A stretch of 64,000 nucleotides of DNA from Natranaerovirga hydrolytica (lineage in GTDB: Bacteria; Bacillota; Clostridia; Lachnospirales; DSM-24629), in the NCBI RefSeq assembly GCF_004339095.1, contig NZ_SMGQ01000012.1:124001-188000 (forward strand), given 5' to 3'. Positions 1-10,780 of this stretch are shown here, one piece after another. Each line of letters starts with the position of its first letter. Positions within the stretch are counted from its first letter, which is position 1. Position numbers and translations under genes: made by a program. The notes beneath the pieces were generated by a model. It searched no databases and had not been told where the DNA came from. It was given only the letters and a program-made list of their open reading frames with translations.

Positions 1-2
1 AA

Positions 3-3000
3 GATGGGATGAAAACATACTTTACAGAAGATGGTCGTATATTAGCCAAAGAAGATCAGCATGGTAATCAAATCACATTCCGATATACAACCCTTGAATA
101 TACAGTAGGTCAAGAAACGGTTAAAAAAGAATTAATCAGCGAAATTACAGATACCATTGGTCGAGTGGTTAGCATTGATTATCAAGAAGATTATACGTAT
201 CAAGTGAAACCTATTGGTACCAATGTAAAAAAAGACAACAGCTACGAAGAAATGCAAAATCCCGACACAAAACACTCAGGAGACTTAGAAGGCCATTTTA
301 AAGTAGTTATTAGCTTACCTGACGATAAGACTATTGTTTATGAAAAGTCAGCGGCGCTGGTTAACGAAGAAGGACAAGTCTTAAGAACAAGACTACAAAC
401 AGTATATGATGTGGATGATGAAGCCAAATACCACTATTGGTATGAACAACCTTCTTTAGGCTTTTCATTTCATAATGAAGAAGATTACTCTGTTTATAAT
501 CGATATGAATACTTAACTCAGATTGACTTTTGTAAAACCAATGAAATCAGAAGGTATACATATGATAATTATACAAAACGTTTGTATCAAGGCAGTATGG
601 AGTATCGCAAGCTTTTTCGTAGAGAAAAATTGGCTAAATTAGATTATCAGATTTCAGAAAATGATTTTTTAAGAAGATGGTCAACAGAAGTCATTGAGAG
701 AAAAAATTACGATTATGATAATGAACCAGATGGCTATGGTTATACAGGCTATTTAGAAGGAGATTATAATTATTTAAACAATACTTATCGCTATGAAACT
801 ACTGTAACAGATTTATTAAACAATAAAGTGATTACAACGTATGATGGTAACCATAAGAACGTACAAACAGAAGAAGTAGGAAAAGATCATAAAAGAATCT
901 TAACAACCAACTATGATGAATTGCAATTGATTAATAAAAAAATTATTGAAGAATATCCAGTCAATAATGGACAAGTAATGGGTGAACCCGTGACTTTAAT
1001 TGAGAACTTTCGTTATGACAAATATGGTAACCTAACAAATTACACAGGCGTAGAAGCCAATAGAGATGCAGACGGTGAACCAATGTATACTGAGCATACC
1101 ATTACCTATAGCTATGACTATGAAAGGTATCACAGTTTGGTACAAAGAACTTGGAAAGTTAATCCAAATACAATGGCTCAAGAAAATTATACCTTAGATG
1201 AAAAAGGTAACGTGATAATGTCACATCAAGGGATGCCAGAAGAAGACATTGTTGTTAAATACGCATATGATGCATATGGTAATATGATCAAAGAAGAGGC
1301 AGTAGCAGAAGATGGCAGCTATACAACCTACTATGAGTATGGTGTGGACGCCTTAGGCAATCATTATCAAGGCGCCTATTTAACAAAAAGCTATAACATC
1401 ATCGATGGGGAAGAAAGCCGTACCACCTATGCTTATAATTCAGAAGGTCTCTTAATACAGCAAACCACACCTAATGGTCATACGTATCAATATGAATATG
1501 ATAGGTTAGGTCGTGTGCTCAAAAACATTATGCCAGACGGAACAACACAATCCTATACGTACACAGAGCAACCTTTTGAGAATATGCAAATCGCTATGAA
1601 GGATCAAAAAGGACAAGAATACCGTTATACGTTTAATGTGCAAGGATTAGAATTAGAAAGGGGTTATCTAAAAGACGGACAATGGATTGTACAAGAAACA
1701 AACCAATACAACACCCATGGTCAAGTCACAGAAACCATAGATGGCAATGGCAATAAGATAGAATTCACTTACAATAGCGATGGTCAGTTAACTAAAAAGC
1801 AATGGTTTGATGGGACAGTTCTAAAAGATACCATTACTTATACGTATTCAATACAAGAAGGAGAATATCCTTATGAAACCATTTTCACAGACGAAGAAGG
1901 GTATCAACATTACTTTTACTTTGATATAAAAAATCAATTGGTATTATCCAAAACAACACCAGACCATATAACGTATTATGAAAAAAGATACCAATACGAT
2001 TATATAGGCAACACCATAGAAGCAATAGACGAACGGGGTCATAAAAGCACTTATGTGTATGATGCAGCAGGACGATTAATCACTGAGATAGACCCTATGG
2101 GATATGAAACCCACTACACATACAATGGTGCCCATATGCTCACTCAAAAAGAAGAGCCAGGCAAACGCTTTACAACACGTCATTACGACGAAGCAAAACG
2201 TTTAGAAAAAGAGTCTATCCATTTAGATGGAGAAGCGGAACACTATTATAGTGCCTATGCCTATGACTTAGAAGGACAGCCTATAACCATTATAAAAGGC
2301 AAAGAAGAAAATGGCATCCAAACCATCTCTCAAAAAAATAATTATGTTTACAATCAGATGGGACAAGTAGTGGATGAATACCGTTTCATTAATGAAACCG
2401 ACTATAACCATTTTAATTATACCTATGATGACAATGGCAATCAAACAATGGTTAAAAACTATACAAACAAAAGCAAAGACAGTTATTTCTTAACAGAAAA
2501 CAGTTATGGGGCATTGGATTTATTAATAAAAACCCAATCCAGTTATGTGGAACACGGTGAAAATGGACAAGTTAGTATTATAAACTATACCTATGACAAC
2601 AATAAAAATTTAATCAGTCAAAGCCAATTAAAAGAACAAGGTTTTGTAACAGAAACCTATGCATACGATTATAGAGATCGATTGGTTCAACAAATCACGC
2701 CACAAAACGACACATTAGATAAAACCAAAACCTTTACCTATAATGGACTGAATCATATTCTAACGGAGACGTTATCCGATGGCATCAATCATTATCGTGT
2801 GATACATCAATATGACGGTTTAGGTAGAAAAATACAAACCATTGATCCAAGTGGTTATATGACACGTTACCAATACGATGAAAAAGGGAATCTAATAAAA
2901 ACAGTAGATAGTCGATACGCCAATGAACCTATAGAAACAGCAGCAGGAAAGGTCTATGTATACGATCAAAATGATCGCTTAATAGAAGCAGGCATATATG

Positions 3001-6000
3001 AAGCAGGCGAAACAAAAGTATTGGCATTATACAATTACGATGGCAGAGGCAATTTGATAAAAAGAGTCAATAGCCTAGGTTACAATGAACAAAATCCCAA
3101 TCAATCTATTGGTGAAACATTTACCTATAATGCAATAGATGAAATAAAAACTTACCAAACAGCCCAGAACAACAAACAAAATGTACAAACCCCATATATC
3201 TATCACTACGATGGCAATGGTCGTGTTTTATCAGAAAGCAATCCTTTAGGTTATACCATCAAAACAGAGTATGATTTATTGGGACAAGTGGTTCAGATAA
3301 CACATCCAAACCAAGGAATAACCACTTATCAATACGATTTAAGTGGTAGAAGAAGCATCAAAGAAACAGATTCATTAGGTTACACAACACAGTGGATCAA
3401 CAACCAATGGGATGAAACAGAACAACAAATTCAACCAGACAACGGAAAAGTAAGCGTGACCTACACACCAGAAGGCAACATAAAATCTCAAACACACAGT
3501 AGTGGAAGCCAAGAGATTTATGAATACGACTTAGTAGGCAATATAATTCTACAAAAAAGGTTAATTGATGAAACAGATACAGAATATATCTACAAACAAA
3601 CCACACACACTTATGATGTTAGAGATTTATTAATTGAAAGTGTTGTGGTAGAACTAAGAGAAAATAAAACAAGTCAAGAAGAAACGTTATGGGATATCAA
3701 AGAAAAAATTGAGTACACCTACGATAAAAATCAAAACTTAATAGAAGTCAAAGGACCTGGGCAACAAAAAACCCAATATGAATATGATCCAATGGGTCAA
3801 GTTATTACAACAAAAGAATACATTAAAGGCGACCAGTGGTCCATTACGCGAAACACCTATGATGTATTAGGGAATGTAACAGAGAAATCTTTACTAGTAG
3901 ATGGCAATAGTCTAGATTCAGCTTCTTTAAGTCAAGCACAATTTGACCATGAATATGGTGCAAAAGTTTTAGTGACCCATAAGTTTCAATACAACTTAGC
4001 CGGTCTTGTTACCAAAAGAATTGATCCATTAGGCAATGAAACACGGAATGCCTATAATTTATCAGGAGACATTATCAGCACAACCAACCCATTAGGTGCA
4101 AGTACAACCTATGCTTATGATGCAATGGGACAATTAACACAACGCAGCACACCACTAGGTGCTAAGACCACCTTTGAATATGATGCAACAGGCAACATTA
4201 TAAAGAAAAATGAACCCTACAAAGACGGAGAAACGGCCACATATAGTTATGAATATGATGTGAAAGACCAATTGGTAAAAGAAATATTACCAGAAGGTGT
4301 ATCCACCAATCAAGGTATGGTTTATGTGTATGACTTTAGAGGAGAAATCACTGAAATCTATGATACAGACAACCGATTAGTAGAAACCAGAACCTATGAC
4401 GACAAAGGCAGATTAATCAAAAAAGTTGAAGGGTTAAGAAATTCAGATGAAGGCACAGTGTATACGTATAACTTTGACGACAAAGTAACCAGCATAACCA
4501 ATCCATTGAAAGAAACGTCAGAAATGACTTATGATATCTTTGGCAATGTATTAACCAGTACCAATGCCAATGGACATACAACGGTGTATACGTATAATGA
4601 AGATCAAACACTGGCACAAATAGACAATCCAGACGGTGGTAAAATAACTTACAGCTATGATGGATTAGGCAGACTAATAGAAACAATCAATGCCTTAGGC
4701 TATGTCTTACAATACGGCTATAATGACTTTGGAGAAGTGCAGTGGCAAAGGGATCCATTAGGTTATGAAAAACATTTTACCTATGATTTGAAAGGTCAAT
4801 TAACAGCACGTACAGATGAAATAGGTAGCCAAACCACATACACCTATGATCCAGTGGGACAAGTCACGCAAATAGAAACACCTATAGAAGAAAGAAATGG
4901 ACAAACCATCTACAAGGTAGAAGAAAACCGTTACAACCAAGAAGGCAACCTGATTAATCAAACGGTATATGAAAAAACAACAAGAGATAATCTTAAAAGC
5001 ATCAGTTATACCTACTATGACGATGGCAATGTTAAGACACAAACCGCTTCTACAGGAGAAATCATACAATACGACTACGATAAAAATGGCAACCTCATTC
5101 ACCAAAAAATGACTTACACAGATGGCACTTACAAAATGCAAACCTTAGCATATGACCTACACAATCGTTTAATAGAAGAAATCAACTATCTAGACGAAGA
5201 AGGTATAAAAGAAGCAGATGTCTTACCAGACATATTAAAAGCAGACAATGGAAGAATCAAAAGCATCACAAGATATACTTACGATGTAAGAGGCAATCGC
5301 ATACAAAGAGAAAGCCCGAAAGCCTTCCTTTATGATGCGCAACAAAGCAGTAGAAACCCATACGTCACAAACTACAGCTATGACGCTCTTAACCGTTTGG
5401 TTAAAACAAGCCATACTTACGAAGGAAAGACATACCAAGAGGCAATAGACTATGATGCAGTAGGCAACACAATAGCAATCACAGACTTAAATGGTCATAC
5501 AAGAACCATCACATATGATCCGATGAACCGACCAATACAGGAAACTGACCCAGAAGGACATACCATGCATTATGCCTATGACTTAGAAGGCAATAAAATA
5601 AAAGAAACCAATGGTAAAAACCAAAGCATTGTCTATGGATACGATAAATTAAACCGTATCATGACCCTAACAGATGCTTACGGCATAACAGTAGAACAAA
5701 GAACTTACGACCCAAAAGGCAACTTAATAACAACCACAGATGCCTTAGGATACAAGACAGAATACACCTATGACTTAGCCAATAGGTTAATCACAACAAC
5801 AGACCCAGAAACCAAAGCACAAGGCTTAGCATACACACAAAAAAGAACCTATGACATCTATGGCAATCTACTCAGCCTAATGGATGCATTAGGTGGTGTA
5901 TTGGTATATACCTATGACCCAAGAGGACTATTAACCAGTATGACAGACCCATTAGGTGCCACCACCACATACACCTATGATGCAATGGGCAACCAAATAT

Positions 6001-9000
6001 CAAGAATAGATGGCAATGGAAGAGAAACCCAATACGTCTACAATAACCATGGAGACCTATTAAGGGTTACCAACCCACTAGAAGAAACCATAAGTTACAC
6101 CTATGACATAGTAGGTAACCTAGTAGAAGAAGTAGACAAAAAAGGACAAACCATCATCTATCAATACAACAGTAGAAACAAAATGGTACACAAAGAAAAT
6201 GTAGACACCAAAGATGCCATTGGGTATACCTATGATATCTTAGGCAATCGACTGACTATGTCAGACGAAACAGGACAGACAACATACCGTTATAACAAAA
6301 ACAATCAACTGCTCCAAAGAAGCAAAAATGATACAATAGAAATAACCTATACCTACGACCTACTAGGTAATAGAGAAACAGTAAACATAGAAGGCTACAC
6401 CATTGCCTATACCTATGACCAATCCAATCGAATGGAAACCGTCAATTACAATGGCAATGTAACCACCTACAGCTATGATGCAAGAGGAAACCGAGAAAGC
6501 CTAACCTATGACAATGGAATAGAAATAGCATATGCATACGATGGCAACAATCAAGTCATTGGTATAGAAAACAAAAAAGGCAACTATACGTATTCAGAAT
6601 TAGAATACACCTATGACTTAACAGGAAAAGTAACCAGCAAAAACAATCATCTAGGCGTCACTCAGTACACTTATGACCTAGCAGGAAGACTGACAAAAGA
6701 AGTAGCACCAGGCTATACAACCGTCTATACCTATGACAAAAAAGGCAATAGGCTATCTGGTGAAACCCGATACAAAGCCTTACAAAACACAAGCTTCATC
6801 TATACAGACACACAAGAAATAGCACAGTACCAAACCAAAAAGACACACTACATCTACAACCCAGCGGACCAACTTATAAGCAGTACAGAAAAAATGATAG
6901 ATGAGCAAGGGATAGAAATCTTAAGCAAAGCAACCACCTATACCTATGACAAAAATGGGAACCAAACCAGTCAATACAGTGACTATACCCACCCTCATCG
7001 CCTAATGATGAGACAAAAAGTAGAAGGAGAAACCATAACAGACCAAACAGAAGAAGCACTAAGCGCTTTAATAGACCGAACACGATACACCTACAATGGT
7101 TTCAACCAAGTAACATCAGTAGAAAAAATAGCAGAAGGCACAAGAAACATCACCCATTACACCTATAATGGAGAAGGACTAAGAACCAGCAAAACAGAAA
7201 CAACCCGTGAAGGAAACAACACAACCACATTCCTCTACGACAGACAATATGTTATACTAGAAACAACAGAAAACGGACAAGAAACCTTTTACTTAAGAGG
7301 CATTAACTACATCGGAATGGAAAGAGAAGCATTAACTTACTATCTATACAATGGACACGGAGACGTGATCCACACAGTAGACGAGGCAGGAACCATTAAA
7401 AACCAATACGCCTACGATGCCTTTGGCAATGCAACCTTTACCTTAGAAGTAGAAGCCAATGCCATAAGATACAGTGGAGAATATTATGACGCAAATACAG
7501 GACTATACTACTTAAGAGCCAGATACTACAACCCATACATTGGACGATTTATCTCAGAAGACAGCTACTGGGGAGAAGATGATAACCCATTAAGCTTAAA
7601 TTTATACACCTATTGTCATAACGATCCAGTTAATTATGTAGACCCAAGTGGGCACTTTGCAGTTGGGCTATTAGCTGCAGGCGGATTAGCGGCAGGTGCA
7701 ATGAAACTGGCATCAGGAATAAATAAAGCGATATCATCAAGAACAGGAACAAAAACATCATCCAGCAGTGGTGGCTCAAGTGGTACAAGGCGTTCAAACA
7801 GTAGCTCAAGCAATTCAAGTAATAAAAATACATTATCAAGTAGTAACACAAGTTCAACAAGCAATAAAACAAGTAACTTATCAGAAGTCTATGAATCCTA
7901 TATAGAATCAGGTTCTAATAGAACCAGTAGCAATAATGGTTCGGTACTACTTAGTATAGGGTCAGCTGTTAATAACATGTACCAGTCAGTGAATAATACG
8001 CTATCCAGTGTAGTGAATAGAGTCAGTACAAATAGCCCAATAGGCAATCAGAATATAAGTGAAGAAAAAGAAATTAGGCCATTTCTACTAGTAGCATCGA
8101 GCAATATAGTAGAAAATATAGGAGAGCTCTATTTAAAGATTAATAACAGGGTAATACAAGATTATAAAGTGGTTGATGGCACCATACTCGCCCCATTAAC
8201 AGACGTTATAGGAGGCTTAGGAGGAACTGTCAAACCAACTGACAATGGTTATGTTGTCAATGTAAACGGTCAAGTAATCCACTATGACTTAAATCAAATA
8301 ACAGATGGCATAGGACTTGCAAGCGATTACTCAGCATTTCATATATATGATCAAACAATATATGTAGGTGTTTCAGAGACAGGCAATAAGCTAGGTGCAA
8401 ACATTAGATATGAAAAAAGAGACGGAAAGATATCCGGATTAATTGTTACGCCTAAGGATAGGGTAAGATGGGTAGATAATGAGGCGATTGTAGTAGAAGG
8501 GACGGATTATTTTGTGTTAAGTGATGAAGGAATAAAGATGTTGATGCATATTGAACTTCCATATAATTCTTATAATGAAAGAATGTTTAAAAAGGATACG
8601 AATGGAAATGTTATTGGAATATTTCCTTATGATGTTTTTGATAATGGAATAACTTTTGGGTATGGGCATCATGCATCATATCGAGAAGTAATGATTGCAA
8701 AAGATCCATTTGAAATTAATTTAGTTAAGAAATATGATGTGTATGATAAATTACACAATGATGGAAATCCAAATAATAATAGAGCTAGACCATTAATGAA
8801 TGAAGAGGGGAGTAATTGGATGTCATTAGAAGAAGCAGAAGATTTGTTAGAAAGAGATGTTCAAATCTTTGGTAAGAATATCAACACATTTATATCTGAA
8901 AATAACATTTCAATTAAACAACATGAGTTTGATGCTTTAGTAATATATACTTTTCTTCGTGGAAGTATGTCTGATAATGTAGAGAATTTATTAATTGATG

Positions 9001-9149
9001 GTAATAGGAACACTGGACAATGGTCTAAAGCTTTTGGCATAAGTGGCGACCCTAGTTTTGGTGGTGGATGGGCAAATAGAACAGAAAAAACATTAGATTT
9101 ATTTATTAATGACAATTATATTTATAATGAGGAGGAAATATTTAGGTGA
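3..9149 (+). CDS. Giant Rhs/YD-repeat polymorphic toxin with C-terminal lysozyme-like domain (5' end outside window)
   Basis: More than 3,000 residues are visible and the frame is open at the window edge, so the secretion and N-terminal parts lie upstream. Residues 1 to about 2480 (numbering from the first ATG, at position 9) are dozens of YD repeats of the type YDxxGNxxxxxxxxGxxxxYxYD. They are closed by the Rhs core motif YYNPYIGRFIS and the DPSGH hinge near residues 2505-2550. A Gly/Ala-rich hydrophobic stretch (about 2550-2570), a Ser/Asn-rich linker (about 2576-2643) and a stalk region resembling copper-amine-oxidase N-terminal repeats (about 2700-2830) follow. The last 210 residues look like a T4-lysozyme-type (GH24-like) muramidase: E2849 in LMHIE, then TFGYGHH from T2882, then an SLEEAEDLLERD helix. 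Family knowledge: Rhs shells encapsulate a variable C-terminal toxin used against neighbours. The exact glycosidase family of the tip is inferred. Confidence 0.93.
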   Translation, partial: DGMKTYFTEDGRILAKEDQHGNQITFRYTTLEYTVGQETVKKELISEITDTIGRVVSIDYQEDYTYQVKPIGTNVKKDNSYEEMQNPDTKHSGDLEGHFKVVISLPDDKTIVYEKSAALVNEEGQVLRTRLQTVYDVDDEAKYHYWYEQPSLGFSFHNEEDYSVYNRYEYLTQIDFCKTNEIRRYTYDNYTKRLYQGSMEYRKLFRREKLAKLDYQISENDFLRRWSTEVIERKNYDYDNEPDGYGYTGYLEGDYNYLNNTYRYETTVTDLLNNKVITTYDGNHKNVQTEEVGKDHKRILTTNYDELQLINKKIIEEYPVNNGQVMGEPVTLIENFRYDKYGNLTNYTGVEANRDADGEPMYTEHTITYSYDYERYHSLVQRTWKVNPNTMAQENYTLDEKGNVIMSHQGMPEEDIVVKYAYDAYGNMIKEEAVAEDGSYTTYYEYGVDALGNHYQGAYLTKSYNIIDGEESRTTYAYNSEGLLIQQTTPNGHTYQYEYDRLGRVLKNIMPDGTTQSYTYTEQPFENMQIAMKDQKGQEYRYTFNVQGLELERGYLKDGQWIVQETNQYNTHGQVTETIDGNGNKIEFTYNSDGQLTKKQWFDGTVLKDTITYTYSIQEGEYPYETIFTDEEGYQHYFYFDIKNQLVLSKTTPDHITYYEKRYQYDYIGNTIEAIDERGHKSTYVYDAAGRLITEIDPMGYETHYTYNGAHMLTQKEEPGKRFTTRHYDEAKRLEKESIHLDGEAEHYYSAYAYDLEGQPITIIKGKEENGIQTISQKNNYVYNQMGQVVDEYRFINETDYNHFNYTYDDNGNQTMVKNYTNKSKDSYFLTENSYGALDLLIKTQSSYVEHGENGQVSIINYTYDNNKNLISQSQLKEQGFVTETYAYDYRDRLVQQITPQNDTLDKTKTFTYNGLNHILTETLSDGINHYRVIHQYDGLGRKIQTIDPSGYMTRYQYDEKGNLIKTVDSRYANEPIETAAGKVYVYDQNDRLIEAGIYEAGETKVLALYNYDGRGNLIKRVNSLGYNEQNPNQSIGETFTYNAIDEIKTYQTAQNNKQNVQTPYIYHYDGNGRVLSESNPLGYTIKTEYDLLGQVVQITHPNQGITTYQYDLSGRRSIKETDSLGYTTQWINNQWDETEQQIQPDNGKVSVTYTPEGNIKSQTHSSGSQEIYEYDLVGNIILQKRLIDETDTEYIYKQTTHTYDVRDLLIESVVVELRENKTSQEETLWDIKEKIEYTYDKNQNLIEVKGPGQQKTQYEYDPMGQVITTKEYIKGDQWSITRNTYDVLGNVTEKSLLVDGNSLDSASLSQAQFDHEYGAKVLVTHKFQYNLAGLVTKRIDPLGNETRNAYNLSGDIISTTNPLGASTTYAYDAMGQLTQRSTPLGAKTTFEYDATGNIIKKNEPYKDGETATYSYEYDVKDQLVKEILPEGVSTNQGMVYVYDFRGEITEIYDTDNRLVETRTYDDKGRLIKKVEGLRNSDEGTVYTYNFDDKVTSITNPLKETSEMTYDIFGNVLTSTNANGHTTVYTYNEDQTLAQIDNPDGGKITYSYDGLGRLIETINALGYVLQYGYNDFGEVQWQRDPLGYEKHFTYDLKGQLTARTDEIGSQTTYTYDPVGQVTQIETPIEERNGQTIYKVEENRYNQEGNLINQTVYEKTTRDNLKSISYTYYDDGNVKTQTASTGEIIQYDYDKNGNLIHQKMTYTDGTYKMQTLAYDLHNRLIEEINYLDEEGIKEADVLPDILKADNGRIKSITRYTYDVRGNRIQRESPKAFLYDAQQSSRNPYVTNYSYDALNRLVKTSHTYEGKTYQEAIDYDAVGNTIAITDLNGHTRTITYDPMNRPIQETDPEGHTMHYAYDLEGNKIKETNGKNQSIVYGYDKLNRIMTLTDAYGITVEQRTYDPKGNLITTTDALGYKTEYTYDLANRLITTTDPETKAQGLAYTQKRTYDIYGNLLSLMDALGGVLVYTYDPRGLLTSMTDPLGATTTYTYDAMGNQISRIDGNGRETQYVYNNHGDLLRVTNPLEETISYTYDIVGNLVEEVDKKGQTIIYQYNSRNKMVHKENVDTKDAIGYTYDILGNRLTMSDETGQTTYRYNKNNQLLQRSKNDTIEITYTYDLLGNRETVNIEGYTIAYTYDQSNRMETVNYNGNVTTYSYDARGNRESLTYDNGIEIAYAYDGNNQVIGIENKKGNYTYSELEYTYDLTGKVTSKNNHLGVTQYTYDLAGRLTKEVAPGYTTVYTYDKKGNRLSGETRYKALQNTSFIYTDTQEIAQYQTKKTHYIYNPADQLISSTEKMIDEQGIEILSKATTYTYDKNGNQTSQYSDYTHPHRLMMRQKVEGETITDQTEEALSALIDRTRYTYNGFNQVTSVEKIAEGTRNITHYTYNGEGLRTSKTETTREGNNTTTFLYDRQYVILETTENGQETFYLRGINYIGMEREALTYYLYNGHGDVIHTVDEAGTIKNQYAYDAFGNATFTLEVEANAIRYSGEYYDANTGLYYLRARYYNPYIGRFISEDSYWGEDDNPLSLNLYTYCHNDPVNYVDPSGHFAVGLLAAGGLAAGAMKLASGINKAISSRTGTKTSSSSGGSSGTRRSNSSSSNSSNKNTLSSSNTSSTSNKTSNLSEVYESYIESGSNRTSSNNGSVLLSIGSAVNNMYQSVNNTLSSVVNRVSTNSPIGNQNISEEKEIRPFLLVASSNIVENIGELYLKINNRVIQDYKVVDGTILAPLTDVIGGLGGTVKPTDNGYVVNVNGQVIHYDLNQITDGIGLASDYSAFHIYDQTIYVGVSETGNKLGANIRYEKRDGKISGLIVTPKDRVRWVDNEAIVVEGTDYFVLSDEGIKMLMHIELPYNSYNERMFKKDTNGNVIGIFPYDVFDNGITFGYGHHASYREVMIAKDPFEINLVKKYDVYDKLHNDGNPNNNRARPLMNEEGSNWMSLEEAEDLLERDVQIFGKNINTFISENNISIKQHEFDALVIYTFLRGSMSDNVENLLIDGNRNTGQWSKAFGISGDPSFGGGWANRTEKTLDLFINDNYIYNEEEIFR

Positions 9150-9760
9150 TAAGAAAAACAAAAATTTTTTTAGTAACCATTGTACTTAATATAGTTATGA
9201 TTATTAGTTTTACTAGTTGTTATGGTAGAATTATTGATAATAACATTATTGAAGAACAACATGATTCTAATCAAGTGCCTGAATCCAAGGATGAAAATAA
9301 CAAAGCACAAGAGTTAATAGATGATACATTTATAGATAAATCATACAAAATATATTATGGAGAATGGCAAATAAAAGAAATGTGTGGTGAACATGAAAGA
9401 TTAGGTGCTCATGAAGATGCAGATGAGTTAATTGGTACAAAAATTTATTTTAATTATGATAAAGTTATGATTAATGATGAATTAGCAATTACGAATCCGA
9501 AATATAGGATCTCAATTTTGCCATCTTCAATTGATTATTATACTCCATATATGCCTTCTCATAAAGAGTTCGGGATTGTAGGTAATTATTTTACGTATGT
9601 TAGCGTATATACTGGAGGAGAATCAAACCCATTATTAATCAGTGCAGGTTTTTATGTGAAAGATGATGAAACATTGCTGTTGGAAAGTAATGATGCTTAT
9701 TACAGGGTGGAAAGAATAGGATATATTCCTGATGTAGAAAGATATTATGAGTCATTTTAG
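9146..9760 (+). CDS. Lipoprotein, probable immunity protein to the Rhs lysozyme tip
   Basis: 204 residues with a clear lipoprotein signal: a hydrophobic N-terminus ending in the lipobox FTSC, lipidated Cys25. The GTG start overlaps the rhs stop by four bases (GTGA), so the two genes are translationally coupled. The AGGAGG at 9130-9135 in the end of rhs serves as ribosome binding site. I recognise no domain in the mature part. Position directly behind the toxin tip, strict coupling and surface anchoring fit an immunity protein that protects the cell wall side of the membrane from a peptidoglycan hydrolase. The immunity role is inference from context. Confidence 0.8.
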   Translation: MIRKTKIFLVTIVLNIVMIISFTSCYGRIIDNNIIEEQHDSNQVPESKDENNKAQELIDDTFIDKSYKIYYGEWQIKEMCGEHERLGAHEDADELIGTKIYFNYDKVMINDELAITNPKYRISILPSSIDYYTPYMPSHKEFGIVGNYFTYVSVYTGGESNPLLISAGFYVKDDETLLLESNDAYYRVERIGYIPDVERYYESF

Positions 9761-9827
9761 TTTTCCCTTATTGTAACACTTAGGTATAAAATTTTCTCTA
9801 AGCAATACAGCATGCCGAATAAGGTGG

Positions 9828-9964
9828 AAATCATTAGGGATAGGTACTTTTAATTATTGAGCAAGTTGAAAATGTGAAATTAAAGTTTAAATTGCGATGC
9901 AAAAGACCAAAGGATTTTTGGTCTTTTGCATTATATAAAATACATTTAACTAGAATGCCTGTTC
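9828..9964 (+). repeat. Rhs-module leader repeat, copy 1 (with terminator hairpin)
   Basis: Begins AAATCATTAGGGATAGGTAC, then an AT-rich stretch and a strong hairpin (9898-9930, arms TGCAAAAGACC/GGTCTTTTGCA), then TTATATAAAATACATTTAA. The same arrangement returns at about 15125 and 17770, and shorter forms at 12900, 13862 and 17061. It always sits between an immunity gene or rhs fragment and the next rhs-derived fragment. The core octamer AGGGACAG is shared with the REP-like repeats found elsewhere in the window. Confidence 0.75.
9898..9930 (+). terminator. Hairpin inside leader repeat copy 1
   Basis: Perfect 11-bp arms TGCAAAAGACC and GGTCTTTTGCA around an 11-nt loop. It is T-rich on the 3' side and could end transcription of the rhs/immunity pair before the next module. 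Confidence 0.6.
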
Positions 9965-9967
9965 TAC

Positions 9968-10780
9968 TAAAATAAGGCAATAGATTATCTGGAGAAACCT
10001 GATACAAAGACTTATAAAACGCAAGATTCATCTATACAGATACACTACATCTACAACACCTCTACGACAGATAATATGTTATACTAGAAACAACAGAAAA
10101 CGGACTAGAAACTTTTTACCTAAGAGGCATTAACTACATTGGAATGGAAAGAGAAGCATTAACCTACTATCTATACAATGGACACGGAGACGTAATCCAC
10201 ACAGTAGACCAGGCAGGAACCATTAAAAACCAATATGCCTACGATGCCTTTGGTAATGCAACCTTTACCCTAGAAGTAGAAGCCAATGCCATAAGATACA
10301 GTAGCGAATATTATGACGCAAATACAGGACTATACTACTTAAGAGCCAGATACTACAACCCATACATTGGACGCTTTATCTCACCCATTAAGCCTAAATT
10401 TATACACCTATTGTCATAACGATCCAGTTAATTATGTAGACCCAAGTGGGCACTTTGCAGTAGGCGCATTATTTGCAGGTGGATTAGCGGCAGGTGCAAT
10501 GAAACTGGCATCAGGAATCAGTAGGACAATATCTTCGAACTCAGGAACAAAAACATCAACCAGTGGTGGTTCAAGTGGCTCAAATGGTACAAGGCGTTCT
10601 AACAGTAGCTCAAGCAACTCAAGTAATAAAAATACATCATCAAGTAGTAACACAAGTTCAACAAGCAATAAAACAAGTAACCTAGCAGAAGTCTATGAAT
10701 CTTATATAGAAGCAGGTTCTAATAGAACCAGTAGAAATAATGGTTAGGTACTAAATGCTATAGGATCGATTGTCAATAAT
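9968..10780 (+). pseudogene. Decayed 3' fragment of rhs (module 1 shell remnant)
   Basis: Matches the intact rhs from about nucleotide 6745 onward (AAAAGGCAATAG... reading KGNRLSGETRYK in the parent). It has stops in the first part and a deletion of roughly 370 bp that joins CTACAAC to CTCTACGAC. From 10144 it is nearly identical to the parent through YYNPYIGRFIS (open to 10419). There the acidic segment after FIS is lost with a frameshift, and the frame 10367-10747 continues through DPSGH, the Gly/Ala stretch and the Ser/Asn linker. It ends at a TAG (10745-10747) where the parent has TCG. No intact shell can be made, so this is a duplicated and decaying C-terminal piece. Confidence 0.85.

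Noticed and set aside
3397-7872. Minus-strand open frames inside the giant rhs gene
   Set aside because: They are antisense shadows of the YD repeats and the Ser/Asn linker: low-complexity products, no ribosome binding sites.
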